The translations under genes were made by a program, and so were the position numbers. Positions 1 to 11,900 of a DNA stretch of 64,000 nucleotides are shown in pieces. The notes beneath the pieces were generated by a model. The model saw only the letters and a program-made list of their open reading frames with translations, was not told the DNA's origin and did not search any database. Origin of the DNA: Rhynchospora pubera (lineage: Eukaryota > Streptophyta > Magnoliopsida > Poales > Cyperaceae). The DNA is taken from NCBI GenBank assembly GCA_028095005.1, contig CM051460.1:71525676-71589675 (forward strand). The letters are read 5' to 3'. Within the stretch, counting starts at the first letter, position 1. Every line of letters starts with the position of its first letter.

Positions 1-2240
1 CCAAACAAAATTTCACGCAACTCACCAAGGTCCATTTTGTTTACTGAGTCGTTTGTCTTTTTGTACGGTTTTTACTCTCTAAAGCAGCACAAGGCTAAGC
101 TGGATGTCTTGCGGCACGCCCATGCAGTAGCGATTGTCGAACATGATTCCTACGCAAATTTCCTTGATTGGGACCACTTTTCAATTGATAAAAATATAAT
201 TTTTGCATTTTTTTTAATTTGAAATACAAGTATAATTTCAATCTTTAGTATTTATTCTCAACAGTCGAAAAAAAATAATTATCATGTAAATTAAATTTAT
301 GTTTAAAACAATTGCTAAATGATTATTGATTTTAAAATCAATCTAGTTCAAATCGAGCAAGCTAATTGAATCCTTGACAGATAAAACTCAAACCGTCTTA
401 TAAAAATATATTGAATTTTTTCGTCGATGATCCTAAAATTATTATTTTTATAATATAGTCCAATAAAATTTTTTAGTTATACATTAAATGTTAATATAAA
501 ATAATTCATTTGAAATAGCAAACTAACATCTTTATTATGTAGAAATTAATCATTGACCCAAACTCTTGTAAACTTACCAATTAAGTCGAAAGAATTAACA
601 CCTGCAGTTTTTAAAAATTATCCTTTGAGCTTGATCAACTTAAAAAGCACGATAGAATTAATCCTAATAATTAGAACCAAACTGTCCAAAGTTTGGTGAG
701 CCACAAATGAAGAGCGAGCCTAACAACACAAATACGAACATTAAGAAATTACAGATGATCAAAATTTAGGAAAATAGCGATAACTTTAGATAAGTATGTA
801 AGATAAAAAAAAAAATAAGAAGATAAATCCTCCATAATTATGTCTTTATAATGTATTCCACTTTCACAACCAAAAGTTTCCATAGTGCATAGGGCATTCC
901 GTGCATCACGGATATTTTCGAAAATATTTTTGTAAATTGACAAATCTAATTTAACCAATTTAATCTACATATTGAAATCTCATACCAAACCAAAATTGAC
1001 AATTTTTTAGATTTTATTACTATTTTTTCGAATTTTGTAAAACATGTCATTTTTGGAATGTTATACTATTTACAATTTTTCAAAAATGGCATGTTTTAAA
1101 AAATTCGAAAAAAATAGTAATAAAATCTAAAAAATTGTAAAATTTGGTTTTTTATGAGATTTCAATATGTAGATTAGATTGGTTGAATTAGATTTGTCAA
1201 TTTATAAAAATACCTCCGAAAAAATTCGCGGTGCACGAAATGCCCTATGCACTATAGTGCATATTAAACTTACCTCCGAAATGAAAGATAGATGGTTTGA
1301 GGGACATAATAAAATGGTTTGCCATCATATTCAAAGTAACAAAAATAATAATAATGGTAAAAAGATAATCGTATTTATGTAATAAATAAATGGAGATAGT
1401 GCTGGAGCACTGGTACCACATGATACTAGTACCAATGCATCAAGTTTACGGTTTGATGGTTGAGAAAGGTTTGTAATAAACAGCTTTTTCCATATTTAAT
1501 GAAAAGAGTGGTGAGCAGTAAAAAGCTCACTTGTTTAAAAAAAAAAGGAAATAATGGTAAAAACTGGTGAAGTATAAAAGTTTGGAAGAAAAATTTTGAT
1601 TTGCTAAGTTAAATATCTGGGAGGACCTTATTTTACTAGTGATATTTGTTACTGTTTATTGTTTTATATTTACAGTATACTTGTACCATTTTCTGCTTGA
1701 GCATAGAATTTTCTTGAATCCATTAAGCACTGTAATGCCGAACATCCCATTGTTGGTTTAAATACAGTGAGGAGGAAGCAAAGAATTCAATTATATTTAT
1801 ATAAGACGGTTTGAATTCATTAGTTCATCTTGTATACTGCTTACAACTAATATATTGTAAAAATAATAATTTTAGGGTCATCGGCGAAAAAATTCAATAT
1901 TTTTTTATAAGACGGTTTGAGTTTTATCTGTCAAGAATTCAATTAGCTTGCTCGATTTGAACTAGATTGATTTTAAAAACAATAATCATTTAGCAATTGC
2001 TTTAAACATTAATTTAATTTACATGATAATTATTTTTTTCGACTGTTGAGAATAAATACTAAAGATTGAAATTATATTTGTATTTCAGATTAAAAAATGC
2101 ACAAATGCACAAATGGGCGTGCCGCAAGACATCCAGCTTAGCCATGTGCTGCTTTAGAGAGTAAAAACCGTACAAAAAGACAAACGACTCAGTAACAAAA
2201 TGGACCTTGGTGAGTTGCGTGAAATTTTGTTTGGTCGTCA
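1..2240. mobile_element. Element with very long terminal inverted repeats, left end cut by the window edge
   Basis: Bases 1-460 reappear as reverse complement at about 1843-2235. Paired landmarks are the stretch with GGATGTCTTGCGGCACGCCC near 100-121 and its complement near 2117-2137, and the stretch with GACGGTTTGAGTTTTATCTG. The right arm lacks about 90 bases present in the left. The interior (460-1842) holds a second, smaller foldback element and no transposase that I can see. The inverted arms are seen directly; calling it a non-autonomous DNA transposon is inference. The left terminus and target duplication lie outside the window, so the superfamily is open. Confidence 0.6.
881..1256. 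mobile_element. Foldback MITE nested in the long-TIR element
   Basis: An almost complete palindrome centred near 1067. The left arm begins at ATAGTGCATAGGGCATT and the right arm ends with its complement near 1256. The arms also share the AT-rich stretch at 991-1035 and 1095-1140. No coding capacity is visible and I could not define a target duplication. Its layout (ATATTGAAATCTCAT next to an AT-rich hairpin centre) recalls the foldback units at 30.8 and 49.3 kb, so it may be a distant member of that group. Confidence 0.55.
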
Positions 2241-2759
2241 ATCGGAGGATCGTTATTCCAGATGACGATCCAAGCTTGGATCATTATTTTGGATGACGAT
2301 CTAAGGATTTTGCGATTTCGTCACGATCTAACAACGTTATTTTTAAAATTTTGAATTTTTAACTGTTATTATCGAAATTCGTGTGAACAGTAACGTTAGT
2401 TATAATTTTTTCGGCTTCCTCTGGTTGGTTGTTTCGTTTAATGCTTTGTTCGGACTTAAAGCCCATTAGCCCAATATTAAAAAATCTCCCCAACACAATC
2501 TCTCTCTCTCAGATCTATCTATACTTTCTAGGGTTTTAATCTCCGACATCGCCTCCTCAACTTGTATACGCTCTCTTGATAAATATTTCTGGCCTTGGAG
2601 TCAGATTTCTCTCTGTAAATCATTCAAAATACACAAAATTTACTTAGCTGACAGTATCTTTCGAAAAAAAGATTCCAAATTTCTGAGTTTTCTATGCTCT
2701 TGTAGTTCGAATTCTTCGCATCAGATATTTTCTTTGTTCGAATTTTAATTGCCAGATCT
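2241..2759 (+). promoter_or_regulatory. Possible 5' untranslated leader of a plus-strand transcript
   Basis: From about 2495 the sequence becomes pyrimidine-rich with a CT run (2499-2510) and the string TAGGGTTTTAATCTCCGACA. This is the usual look of a plant 5' leader. No start codon with a convincing open frame follows, and the downstream 3 kb is a diverged tandem duplication without exons that I recognise. It could be the first exon of a non-coding transcript or of a decayed gene. Bases 2241-2494 hold nothing else I can name. Confidence 0.2.
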
Positions 2760-3248
2760 GTACAAAATAGCAAGTGATGAGAAAAGTAGACAGGGACTCA
2801 GTACTTCCTTTTGAATTTTTCAAAAAGGGGGAGTGATGATCAAGTCGAAATGGGAATCTCTCTGATGCTTTTTTTTTTTTTTTTCCTTTTCTTTCCTATG
2901 AGGTCGACACATTGTTTCTGTTGATTTTGCAAAAATTTTAAATTTTGCTACCTTGTGTTTGTTTGTGTTCGCTACGTTACCTAACTTTTTTTTTTCTCTT
3001 TGTCCTTTAATTTTTGTAAATTTTCAAGGCCTAATGATGAATGAAATGGCGGAACTGAAATCTGAAATCTATGTTCTCTGTTGAAGCCTGAAATCTTGTT
3101 TACTTGACTTCCAAACTCACCATTGTGGGGTCCGGATCCTCTCGTTGTTTTAAAAAAGCATCCAGTGGACGTCTTCTAATCCGAGCCGTCTGATTTAACC
3201 TCAACGGTTCCCACCATTGAGGGGTTAAGTCTATGGCCCATTGTTAAG

Positions 3249-3457
3249 GGAACTGCATCCTCTGGATGGATGGATGGCCATCCATGGATGGTTTTCGATC
3301 TCAGCCGTCTGATTTAATCTCAATGGCTATAGATGCCCGTGCATGATACCTGGATTGATAGGCCCGAAAAGATCTAACCGTTGAGATTAAATCGGACGGC
3401 TCGGATCGAAAGACGTCCACTGGATGGTTGAATACAACCATCCAGAGGATACTCTCC
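3249..3457. mobile_element. MITE, 209 bp, 11-bp target duplication
   Basis: The ends are inverted repeats (GGAACTGCATCCTCTGGATGG at the left, its complement with a few changes at the right). The element is flanked on both sides by CCATTGTTAAG (3238-3248 and 3458-3468). The long duplication fits a Mutator-type MITE. The terminal motif GGAACYGCATCCTC resembles the ends of the elements at 45075-45477 and 53585-57025. Sequence before it (3125-3237) looks like half of a related older copy. Confidence 0.6.
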
Positions 3458-3643
3458 CCATTGTTAAGATCCGTATCCTCTGGAGTTCGCTCTTATTCCT
3501 AAGCAATCCAAACGGAGCCTCTAAGAATTGCTCTCTGCAGTTTTTCATCACGACCGTCTGTTCTAATCTCGACAGCTAAGATTTACGAGATGCAAGGGGG
3601 CAGCCTGAATTGCTCTATGCAGTTACTGCAGAGGATATCATTC

Positions 3644-3837
3644 GAATTCAGATCTGGTGCCGCGCGGCACAGCGTGTAGCGCGGCATTTTAGCCGTCTGA
3701 TCAAGATCCAATGGACAAGGGAGCTCCGTGCATGTAACCTAGATTGATAGGCCCGTAAAAAATAAACCGTCCGATCAAGATCAGACGGCTCGTACGCGCG
3801 CTACACGCTGTCCCGCGCTACAGCGGATTTGGATCTG
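3644..3837. mobile_element. MITE, 194 bp, 9-bp target duplication
   Basis: A GC-rich palindromic element whose arms share AGCGTGTAGCGCG/CGCGCTACACGCT and a GTCTGATCAAGATC core. It is flanked by ATATCATTC at 3635-3643 and 3838-3846. It belongs to the same family as 12535-12720, which lies in the opposite orientation (shared TAGATTGATAGGCCCGTAAA). The 9-bp duplication points to a Mutator-type MITE. Confidence 0.7.
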
Positions 3838-5810
3838 ATATCATTCCCACTATTGAGAGGTTTATATCTGATTTTGCCTGAAAAACTTAGGCCCTGATCA
3901 AAATCCTTTTTTTTTCACGTGGGATTTCATTTCATTTCATTAGAAAATTTTTGATAAATTATTCTGGAACTGGATTGATCTGGATTGCCAGTCCTAAACC
4001 CTAACTCTAAACCCTAATGCTGTTGGTGCAATTTTTCTGGGCTCCAGAGAACATAGTGTGTTGAAATACCAAATGTTTTACTGAAGGCCACAACAATTGT
4101 TTTTTTTTTCATCTCTTGTATGTATTATTGTGTTTCAAATTGAATTTGTTAAATTGTATTTTCAAAATTTTGTTTTTCTTTGTTAATTTTCTAGCTCAGT
4201 TTTGTGTTGAAATTATTGGTACTAGGTTGACGAGGACCTTTTTGTCAAAACATCTGGCTTTTATTCTGATATAAAAGAACTGTTTTGATATTTAAATTAA
4301 ATAATCATCCATGTAATTAATTTCTGTTGTAATAGAGTGCAAGTCCAGGCTTGGTAACATTTACTGGCATGAAAACAATTCCACTTTTGTGTCTTTCTTA
4401 GCTAAATTTTCATTTCCTGAGATGTGGCTACTCTGAAAATAGTATGGAAGTGGATGGTAAATCTTAATCACTACTTTTGAGTTCTAAAAGAAGAAACAAT
4501 CCTGTATATATACCTTACAATGCATGCATGTAGAGAGAAATAGTAAATTTGAGTAAAATTTGTTACTTTAAGAAGTTGCAGTGCAAAATTTTCATTTGAA
4601 AAAGTTTTTCCCTTGTATAAGAATTAGTATTTTGCTAGTATCTTGCTATTGAAGTAATAAGAAGACAAATGAGGAGAAAAGTAGACAGGGACTAAGTACT
4701 TCCTTTGGTTTTCTCAAAAGAGGGAATGATGATCTAGTCCAAATGGGAACCTCTCTGATGCTTTTATTCCTTTTCCTCTCAGATTGCACATTGATTTTGC
4801 GACAAAAAAATAAAATTTTGCTACTTATTATTGTGTTCACTAGTTTAAATAACTTATTTTTTTCTCTTTAGTTTTCAAGGTGTCTTTCTAATTTTCTAAA
4901 ACTGTTCTTTAACTTCAGTTTTTGCAAGCTTCATGGCCTAATGATGAATGAAATGGTATAAGAACGGAAATCTGAAATCTATGTTCTCTGTTGAAGCCTG
5001 AAAAAGATGGTTGTTTACTTGTTTTATAGAAAGAGAGAGAGAGAGAAAGATGCTTTTATTCTTGATCCTGATCACTGGATCGAAACCCTTGCTCTAAATC
5101 CCTAGTCTTGCTAATACATTTTTCTGGGCTCCAGAGAACACAGTGTGTTGAAATACCAAATAATTTTATTGAAGGCCTCAGCAATTGTTTCCCGATAAAT
5201 TTATTTATTTTCTTTTCTTGCATATGTAGTTTTTTTGTTTCAAATTAAATTATTGTTAAACTGAACATCCAATTTTGTTTTCTTTCAAGCTAATTTTCTG
5301 TTTCAATTTTATATCTAAGCTAGTGTCCTCTTCAGCTATAAAATTGAACTAAACTGAAGTTCTGAACTTCAAATTAAAGAGAGGGCAATATCATCTGGAC
5401 TTTTATTCTGATAAAAAGGAATTTTTTGTTAGTAAACATCTGGAATTTAATTCTGATAAAGAACTTTTTGTCAGTATTTGTTTGTAAATAGCCAAGTAAA
5501 GATTTTTGGTTGTACTGGAGTGCCGGTCAGGCTCAGTATTATCAACTGATATGAAACCAATTTCACTCTTTTGTGTTCCTCAACTAAATTCTCAGTTTCT
5601 AGATTTGGCTACTTAGAATTGCATAACAAACAGTGCTGTATTAGCTGTGTAGTTAGGCATGAACTCATAATCACTAGTATAGAGTACTCAATGGCAAAAC
5701 AAATATATATATAGCTTCACAGCATATGTAGAGTCGTAGAGAGAAAACGTGCATTGGAGTAAATTTTATGAGTTTAAGTACCAGTGCAAAATTTCTTGTA
5801 TGTAGTATGT

Positions 5811-6289
5811 CACTGCTAAGGAGTGAAGCTACAGTGCACTTTTGCATGCCAAGTTTGCACACTGAAAAAAAGTAGCTGCACATTTGACTGAAAGGACTTT
5901 TCTTTAATATTTTTTTATTTTTATTATTCTTTTTTTTTTGACAGTTTTGAGTTTAATCTGCCTTTAGTAACCTGTGGCGAGGTTATATGGACAACTCACT
6001 TTTAATTCAGAAGTCAGGGCCAGTACTTAATTCCAGCATGAGGCATAGTGTGTTTTGACTATTGAGTGCTTTGTACAAGCTTCATTACATTGTTTGGAGC
6101 ATGACAGTATTTTTTTTATTGCATAATTTAATTTGATTGATGTTCATAGTGACAACCAGTAAGGTAATTATACACTTTCTGTCAGGAGGCCGTATATATG
6201 CCACACAAGAAAATTGAAATAGAAAAATCCCTGTTACGATTATTTACTTTTCAATAGGTCCTTGGAGTATTTTCTTGATTTCAATAATA
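5811..6289. other. Intergenic sequence, nothing recognised
   Basis: AT-rich sequence after the tandem duplication. It has homopolymer T runs (5915-5940) and no open frame, repeat or motif that I can support. Confidence 0.4.
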
Positions 6290-6511
6290 AAATAAAAAAG
6301 AAAATTGGAAAGGTATTTTTTTCTTTCTATGGAACCTGTGGTGGGTTGCCCTATATATCCACTCATGTGATACTTCATTATACGATGAAAAGATCTATTT
6401 TTTTCGATATCATCATATACATCTAGAAAGCCGTATGCTTTGGAAGAAGCTTGTATAGTTTGGGAAGGGGTTTTTTTTGATAAAAAAGAAGAATCTACTT
6501 CAACCGGTATG
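6290..6511 (+). pseudogene. rpl2: Nuclear copy of plastid DNA: 3' end of a group II intron, probably rpl2
   Basis: The stretch 6428-6470 has the group II intron domain V pattern (AGCCGTATGC, a GAAG loop region, then TTGTATAGTTTGGGAAGGGG). It is followed by an A-rich domain VI-like hairpin ending CTACTTCAAC, and by CCGGTATG where rpl2 exon 2 would begin. From memory of plastid sequences, the upstream part (CCACTCATGTGATACTTCAT and what follows, 6358-6420) also matches the rpl2 intron. Homology stops at 6511, so this is a short non-functional insertion of plastid DNA. The intron class is fairly clear; the gene name is less certain. Confidence 0.6.
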
Positions 6512-7208
6512 TTTACTGTCCGTTCTAGTCTGGTTAAGAATTTGTGTGGTTATATTACTGAAAGAAGTCACAGAAGTGCTCAAGTGCACGAGTGCATCCA
6601 CAAAAGTTGGAATTTTGTCAAACTTAGGATCGCATATAAAATCTGAAGGAGAAGTCATTTGATCAGTTGCTTTCCAAATTATTGAATTTATATTTGTTCT
6701 ACTTAAATTTTTAGATTGTCTCTGTAGAGAGAGTGCTCGGCTTATATATTTGAAGGCTTCTTTTCAATTAAAAAGCTTCCACAGAAGATATGGAGATTTA
6801 ACATTTACTGGTATGATCTCATTGCCTGTACAAAATTGTTAATGTTTTGGTACAACAATAAATGACAGCCTGGTACTTGAGGGCACTTTGGATAACAATA
6901 TCACTAATGGTCTGACCACCTTAATTAGCACTAAAGTATTAGTGGTTGACCTTGAGTTTGAGCTCACTTGCTGTGCCTATGGAACTTTTGCCTTAGGGGA
7001 AGAATGTAAATCATACCTACTTGTAGAAATTTGTTGTGGTTTTAATGTGCTTACTATTACGAAATTTAATTGCTTCCTTGGGTATCGGAAGCTTTCTTGT
7101 TAATTCTAAGTGGAATGTACATGTTGTCTCTTTAATTTCTGTATTACAAATTACTAAATGAACATTCTAACTATTACATTGCCTTGTTGGACTTGGGAAA
7201 ATTCATTA
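6512..7208. other. Intergenic sequence, nothing recognised
   Basis: AT-rich spacer with several short open frames of about 60-70 codons on the plus strand. None has recognisable composition or motifs, and no repeat partner was found elsewhere in the window. Confidence 0.4.
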
Positions 7209-7410
7209 GACAGTTTCTTTAGTTTGGTTCATATACAGGTACAAAGTTTAATTGTTTATTTAATATCATAATATCTGCAAGTCCTTTATAATCAAGTTAG
7301 CTTCAGTGTGACAGTTTCTTTAGTTTGGTTCATATACAGGTACAAAGTTTAATTGTTTATTTAATATCATAATATCTGCAAGTCCTGTATAATCAAGTTA
7401 GCTTCAGTGT
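7209..7410. repeat. Tandem duplication, two copies of 101 bp
   Basis: Bases 7209-7309 are repeated at 7310-7410. Both start GACAGTTTCTTTAGTTTGGT and end CTTCAGTGT. The only difference I see is CCTTTATAAT against CCTGTATAAT. The near-identity shows a recent local duplication in non-coding DNA. Confidence 0.92.
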
Positions 7411-7627
7411 GTTAAAAATCATAATGACCTCATTCACTGGATAGGCAATTGATATAAAGTTGAAACAACATCATACCGGGGGATTTTTGGTCCAGTTGGA
7501 ATATTAGTAAATATTAATAAGCCAGGTCCAGAGCAGTTGAATCAGGATTATTTTGTGCTTTTGGTGAAAATTTTCCAGTTTTGTTGTAGAAATGAATTAT
7601 TTAATAAGCCTTAATTGATACTATCAG

Positions 7628-7870
7628 TTAGAACAATGCAAGTTCAGTTCTAATAGCCATTCTGCAATTCAAACATTTTACAAGTTGTAAGCTATCTAGC
7701 ATTCTCTCTGACGTGGACTCATCAACCTCGGGGACTATTTTCTGGTAGTGTGCATCACAGCTTCCACAAAGGATTTGTTTAAGCAGATTAATTAAAGGAT
7801 GCAGCCGAAATAAATACTTTGTCAGGATAGTTATAATTGACCAATGAGCCCACAGTTGTAACAGTTTCAC
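7628..7870 (-). pseudogene. Unrecognised coding-like fragment with two CxxC pairs
   Basis: An 81-codon minus-strand frame without stops. Its peptide looks more protein-like than the surrounding frames: leucine-rich start, then CGSCDAHYQK, an acidic stretch, and VKCLNCRMA near the end. The two CxxC pairs about 35 residues apart could be a zinc site. The frame has no ATG near its start and I see no convincing acceptor site upstream, so at most it is one exon or an exon remnant. It lies downstream of truncated mTERF gene A, where mTERF homology stops. Function unknown. Confidence 0.2.
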
Positions 7871-8144
7871 AATTTAGAACCTCACTTTAAAACAAGCATT
7901 TGGACGTTTCTTTTGCTATGCTATATCATAACTTGAGAAGATGTAGTTATATATGGTTTTTTTGTCTAATTATTAATATCCCGGTTGTCTTAGCTTTCCA
8001 TTTGCTTCTTGTTAAGCTTCATCATTCGGAAATGCTTGGTTTTTGTCTAGTTCATTATTGCTACTCGGTGTCTTTTCTATTGAAGCGGTAAATTTGTTAT
8101 GGATCGTGTTTTCAATGTGTCATATCCTTCCTACTAAGGATATT
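7871..8144. other. Spacer at the broken end of mTERF gene A
   Basis: This AT-rich stretch lies where the second half of an mTERF gene should be. I see no mTERF similarity in any frame, so the lost half of gene A has been deleted or replaced rather than displaced within this region. Confidence 0.4.
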
Positions 8145-8735
8145 TCAACAAATGTGAACAATATGCTTATCTATGTCAAATGTGAATAGCAAAGGGCACT
8201 TGGGAATAATCTCTAACAAACCTTGATCACCTTTATCGACAAAATCTCTCCAGAAGAGGAGGCGTGAGAGAGTGTCGTTCAAATAAAGGGACACTGGATT
8301 GTACCGGATCAACTGAACCAGCAGTTCTCTAGAGAAACCATTTTCCACGAATTCACGCACCTTCGGCTTCAGAGTTTTATCCACATTGCAACTCAGAAAT
8401 TTTGGGTGGAATGAAACAACAGCCTTGGTCTGGGAATCAGACAAGCCAGTATCTTTTAGAAACTTAATCACTGCTTCGGGTCGGTCTGGGGATCTGATCC
8501 CAGCAAGGTGACTGTCATTGGAGTACTTAAGCGCTCGATCAGGGGAGAAGCCGAAGGAGGAGATGAGATAGTTGGCGATGAAAGGCAACTCCTTGTGTGG
8601 CTGAGGCTGGGTTTGGGTAGAAAGAGAGAAGCGGAGGAGAGGGTTGAGAAGAAGTGATAAGTGGTGTTGGAATGGGGAAGAGGAGCAGAGATGGGAGCAA
8701 ATGACTCTCCTCGTATTCGTAAGGTAGAAACCCAT
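8145..8735 (-). pseudogene. mTERF family gene A, 3'-truncated
   Basis: A 196-codon frame from ATG at 8735. It has a basic, Ser/Leu-rich leader likely to be an organelle transit peptide, then the cluster's signature KELPFIANYLISSFGF and the first mTERF-type helical repeats (NVDKTLKPKVREFVENGFSR and onward). Homology to genes B-E runs through FDIDKHIV (about residue 192) and then ends with HIC and a stop, so less than half of the usual 400-425 residues remains. mTERF proteins bind organelle DNA or RNA through superhelical repeats; half of the repeats are missing, so loss of function is likely. It has a single copy of the N-terminal module, as in E. A MULE sits 202 bp upstream. Confidence 0.85.
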
Positions 8736-8937
8736 GTTTCTCGTTCTCGAAATAAATAAAAGAGAATAGCTCTGCGTCTGCCAGTGTCCGGGGAAGGCGG
8801 CGAGGTTTTATGGGAGGCGGATGTGGCAAAAGAGAGTAATCACTAATCAATTTGGACGGTTTTACATTTTTTGAGTTTGTACTTGGTATAAATAAGGATG
8901 ACTTTGTACTTGGTATCTTCTGAACTAGTCTGTAGAC

Positions 8938-11900
8938 CAATCCGCATTCTCGACGGTCCTTTTCCTTTAAAAGGACTGTGCCGAGTAGTCAAATGACTCT
9001 ATCCGCCTGATGGAGATCCAAGGGCGCGGATGAAAATCCATCAATTTCGTCTCTCTCCAGCCTGCACGACCTGCCCGATGTCGTCTCCTTCGTTTTCTCG
9101 CTTGAGGAGAAGCGAAAAGCCGGGATCGATCGAGCTGCAGATGAGACGCTAGAGTGAGGCGGTGAGACGCGCAGTAGAATCTTTGAAGGAGAATCAGTGA
9201 GGCACAATACGATCTCTTATAAACCTAGATCTCTCTTCCTTTGTCTGCTTATTAATTAGTTTTATTTCTGCTTCTAATTTTTTTTGTGTTGCTACAGCGG
9301 AACAATTCCTGATATAATGGGAAGCTTATCAAAACTCTCTTACTTGTAGCTTTGTCAAATATTTAAATCTTTTTTTTTTTTTGTAACTGTAACTTTTGTT
9401 GTTTCTTCCAGCACACTAAATTCAAACAAATTCTATGGGAAAATATAGTTGATACATCAAATTTGATAAATGCATTCATTCAAAGGTTCCTCGGTGCCCA
9501 AACACAACTTGCACATTTTGTTTAGCAGGTAGTGCCTTATATATCCTTTGTACTGAATTACAAGGAATATTTTATGAGCAAGGTTCTAGTGCCACAAGTT
9601 TTTGGTGCCACAAATGCCACAACTTTTCTTTTTCATTAATATTTCAAAATTTCAAAATTTAATTTTCGAATCCAAACCGTAGATCTTGTTCAATTTTACG
9701 AGCGATGCATTTCTATATAATTTTTATAAATTTTGGAGCTTATTTGATATTCGATCAAGAGGCTAACACATGAACGTATTAAAATTAATCAGTTATAATT
9801 AACAAGATTCGTTAATTTTTTGGCCTCTTGATCAAATATCAAATAAACTCCAAAATTTATAAAAATTATATAGAAATGCATCGCTCGTAAAATTGAACAA
9901 GATCAACGGTTTGGATTCGAAAATTAGATTTTAAAATTTTGGAATATTAATGAAAAAGATAAGTTGTGGCATTTGTGGCACCAAAAACTTGTGGCACTAG
10001 AACCATGCTCATATTTTATTGGCTTATATTTTCCTTTTTTTCTATTACATGTCTAATGAAAGAACATTGGTATGCTTTGTTGTTGATGATTAGACTACCA
10101 TTGAAATGCCTTCTATTTTCTTACATTGATACTAAACTAAATTGCTGGGCATCTGAATTTCGATTTCTGAAATTAACATGAGTTGAGAGGTTTTGAGTTA
10201 GTACTTATCAGGGGTAATTTGCTTGACCTTTCTTTGGTATGTGCAGGGATTAATTTGCAAATTGTTTTCAAATCTGAATATCTTTTGCAAACTGTTTTCA
10301 AATCTTGTGCATGGATTAATTTGCTTGACCTTTCTCTGGTATGTGCAGGCATGCATTAAGAGTAGAACTAGTTTCCATGGAGGTTGAAGGTCTATTGGCG
10401 TGGTTAAGGTAGCAATCATGCTTCAGTTCCCTACAAGTATAATATCATATGTGGAGGATAAGAGCACGTTGCAGCCACTCAACCATGCCTGGACTTCTGC
10501 CAAGAATTAGCTTGTGTACTGATTATATGTGGAGTAGAATATGACTTCTGTAAACTGATTATATGCTTGTGTGTATGTTTCTACATGTAAATGACTTGTG
10601 TGTAATAAACTTTTGTAAACTGATTATAGGGATAGTATTTTGAATTAGTTGGCAACATTTCATATGCATGAACTTTAGCAATTTTATTGGGTTTCTGTGC
10701 AAAATTTGTTCTACCGGGACTTTTGTTCATCGTAACCAATTAGGAGGGCACCAGAAATAAACAACACACCCCATTTGGTTCATTGTAACCAACTAGGACC
10801 TTAGAAAAGGTGCAGAGTTGTTTCGTACCAGTATTGGTACCAGTAGCTCAGTTGTTTCGTAGTAGTACAATTACAACCTTAGAATTTCTAAATTTCTAAT
10901 AAGCTTCGATGTTTTTTCATATTAATTTTTAACTCAATTTCAAACAATTGTGTGTTCAACAATTACAACCTTAGATTCGTACCAGTAGCTAAGTTGTTTC
11001 TTACCAGTACAATTACAACCTTAGATCCTCTTCTATTTTTTTTTCTGGTTTTTAGTGGGTTAGATTGACATGATTCCAGGTCCATGTTGTTTTAGTACCT
11101 CTTACACTTTGTTTCGGTAACGAAACATGCATTAGCATTTAAAAACATTGAGAAACGATATGGGATTTGCTAGTCCCTCTCCTAAACTATAAACGCTAAT
11201 TTCGTGTTGGCTAATCAAATGTTGATCATCCATGAAATATGCCCAAATTACTTGTGCAAGGTCAAGAAGATATAATATCACTCAATTATTGAACTGGATT
11301 TCAACTCAGAAAATCGTTCAGAATTTTTTTATCCTCTTAACACCGCCTCTTTCTTTCTTTATTTCTTTCTAAAGATTGATTCATTTCTTGTTAGTAAACT
11401 CAATTCAATGTGCATTTTCACTTCTTGTTTTAATACAGTTGGTAGCATATTTGGGAAAACTATATGTCGGATTATCCCAAATGCTAAATTATTCACCACT
11501 GATGCTAAATTAATCAACGCAAAACACTAAACACCCTCTCCTCTCGTTTTGATATACAAACACATTAATAATTTCCCAACCATTCGCTCCCACTCAATGC
11601 CGATACCAACCCACTGCCTCACTGTCCTAGTTCTTGATTCCCCGTAAAACTAAGACGACACAACCCGAACTGACCCCACCAATGTCTTCTCCTCGCTTCG
11701 ACGATGTTGTAGAGCCCTTTCCTAACAACTGCGATGGCCGGAGTTGATATCGGATCCAAATACGTTTCGTTGCGAGCCCACTAAGAACAAAAATGAAACC
11801 TGTCCCCTTCATTTTCCTTTTTTTCTTATTTGGAAAATTGATTTTACTGAGCGAACGGGGGAATTGGGCAGGGAGGGCAGGATGAGAGAGAACATTATTT

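Larger units (their letters stand above)
2760..5810. repeat. Diverged tandem duplication, two copies of about 1.2-1.9 kb
   Basis: Copy 1 (about 2760-4600) and copy 2 (about 4655-5810) share collinear blocks. GAGAAAAGTAGACAGGGACT is near 2780 and 4675, CCTAATGATGAATGAAATGG near 3031 and 4935, and TCTGGGCTCCAGAGAACA near 4038 and 5124, with further paired blocks near 4250/5395 and 4500/5690. Copy 1 is longer because two small transposons are inserted between 3119 and 3850. No conserved open frame runs through either copy, so this looks like duplicated intron, leader or intergenic DNA. Confidence 0.6.

Noticed and set aside
8539..8940. Open minus-strand frame of 133 codons overlapping gene A
   Set aside because: Shadow of the gene A frame; the peptide is Pro/Leu-rich out-of-frame translation.
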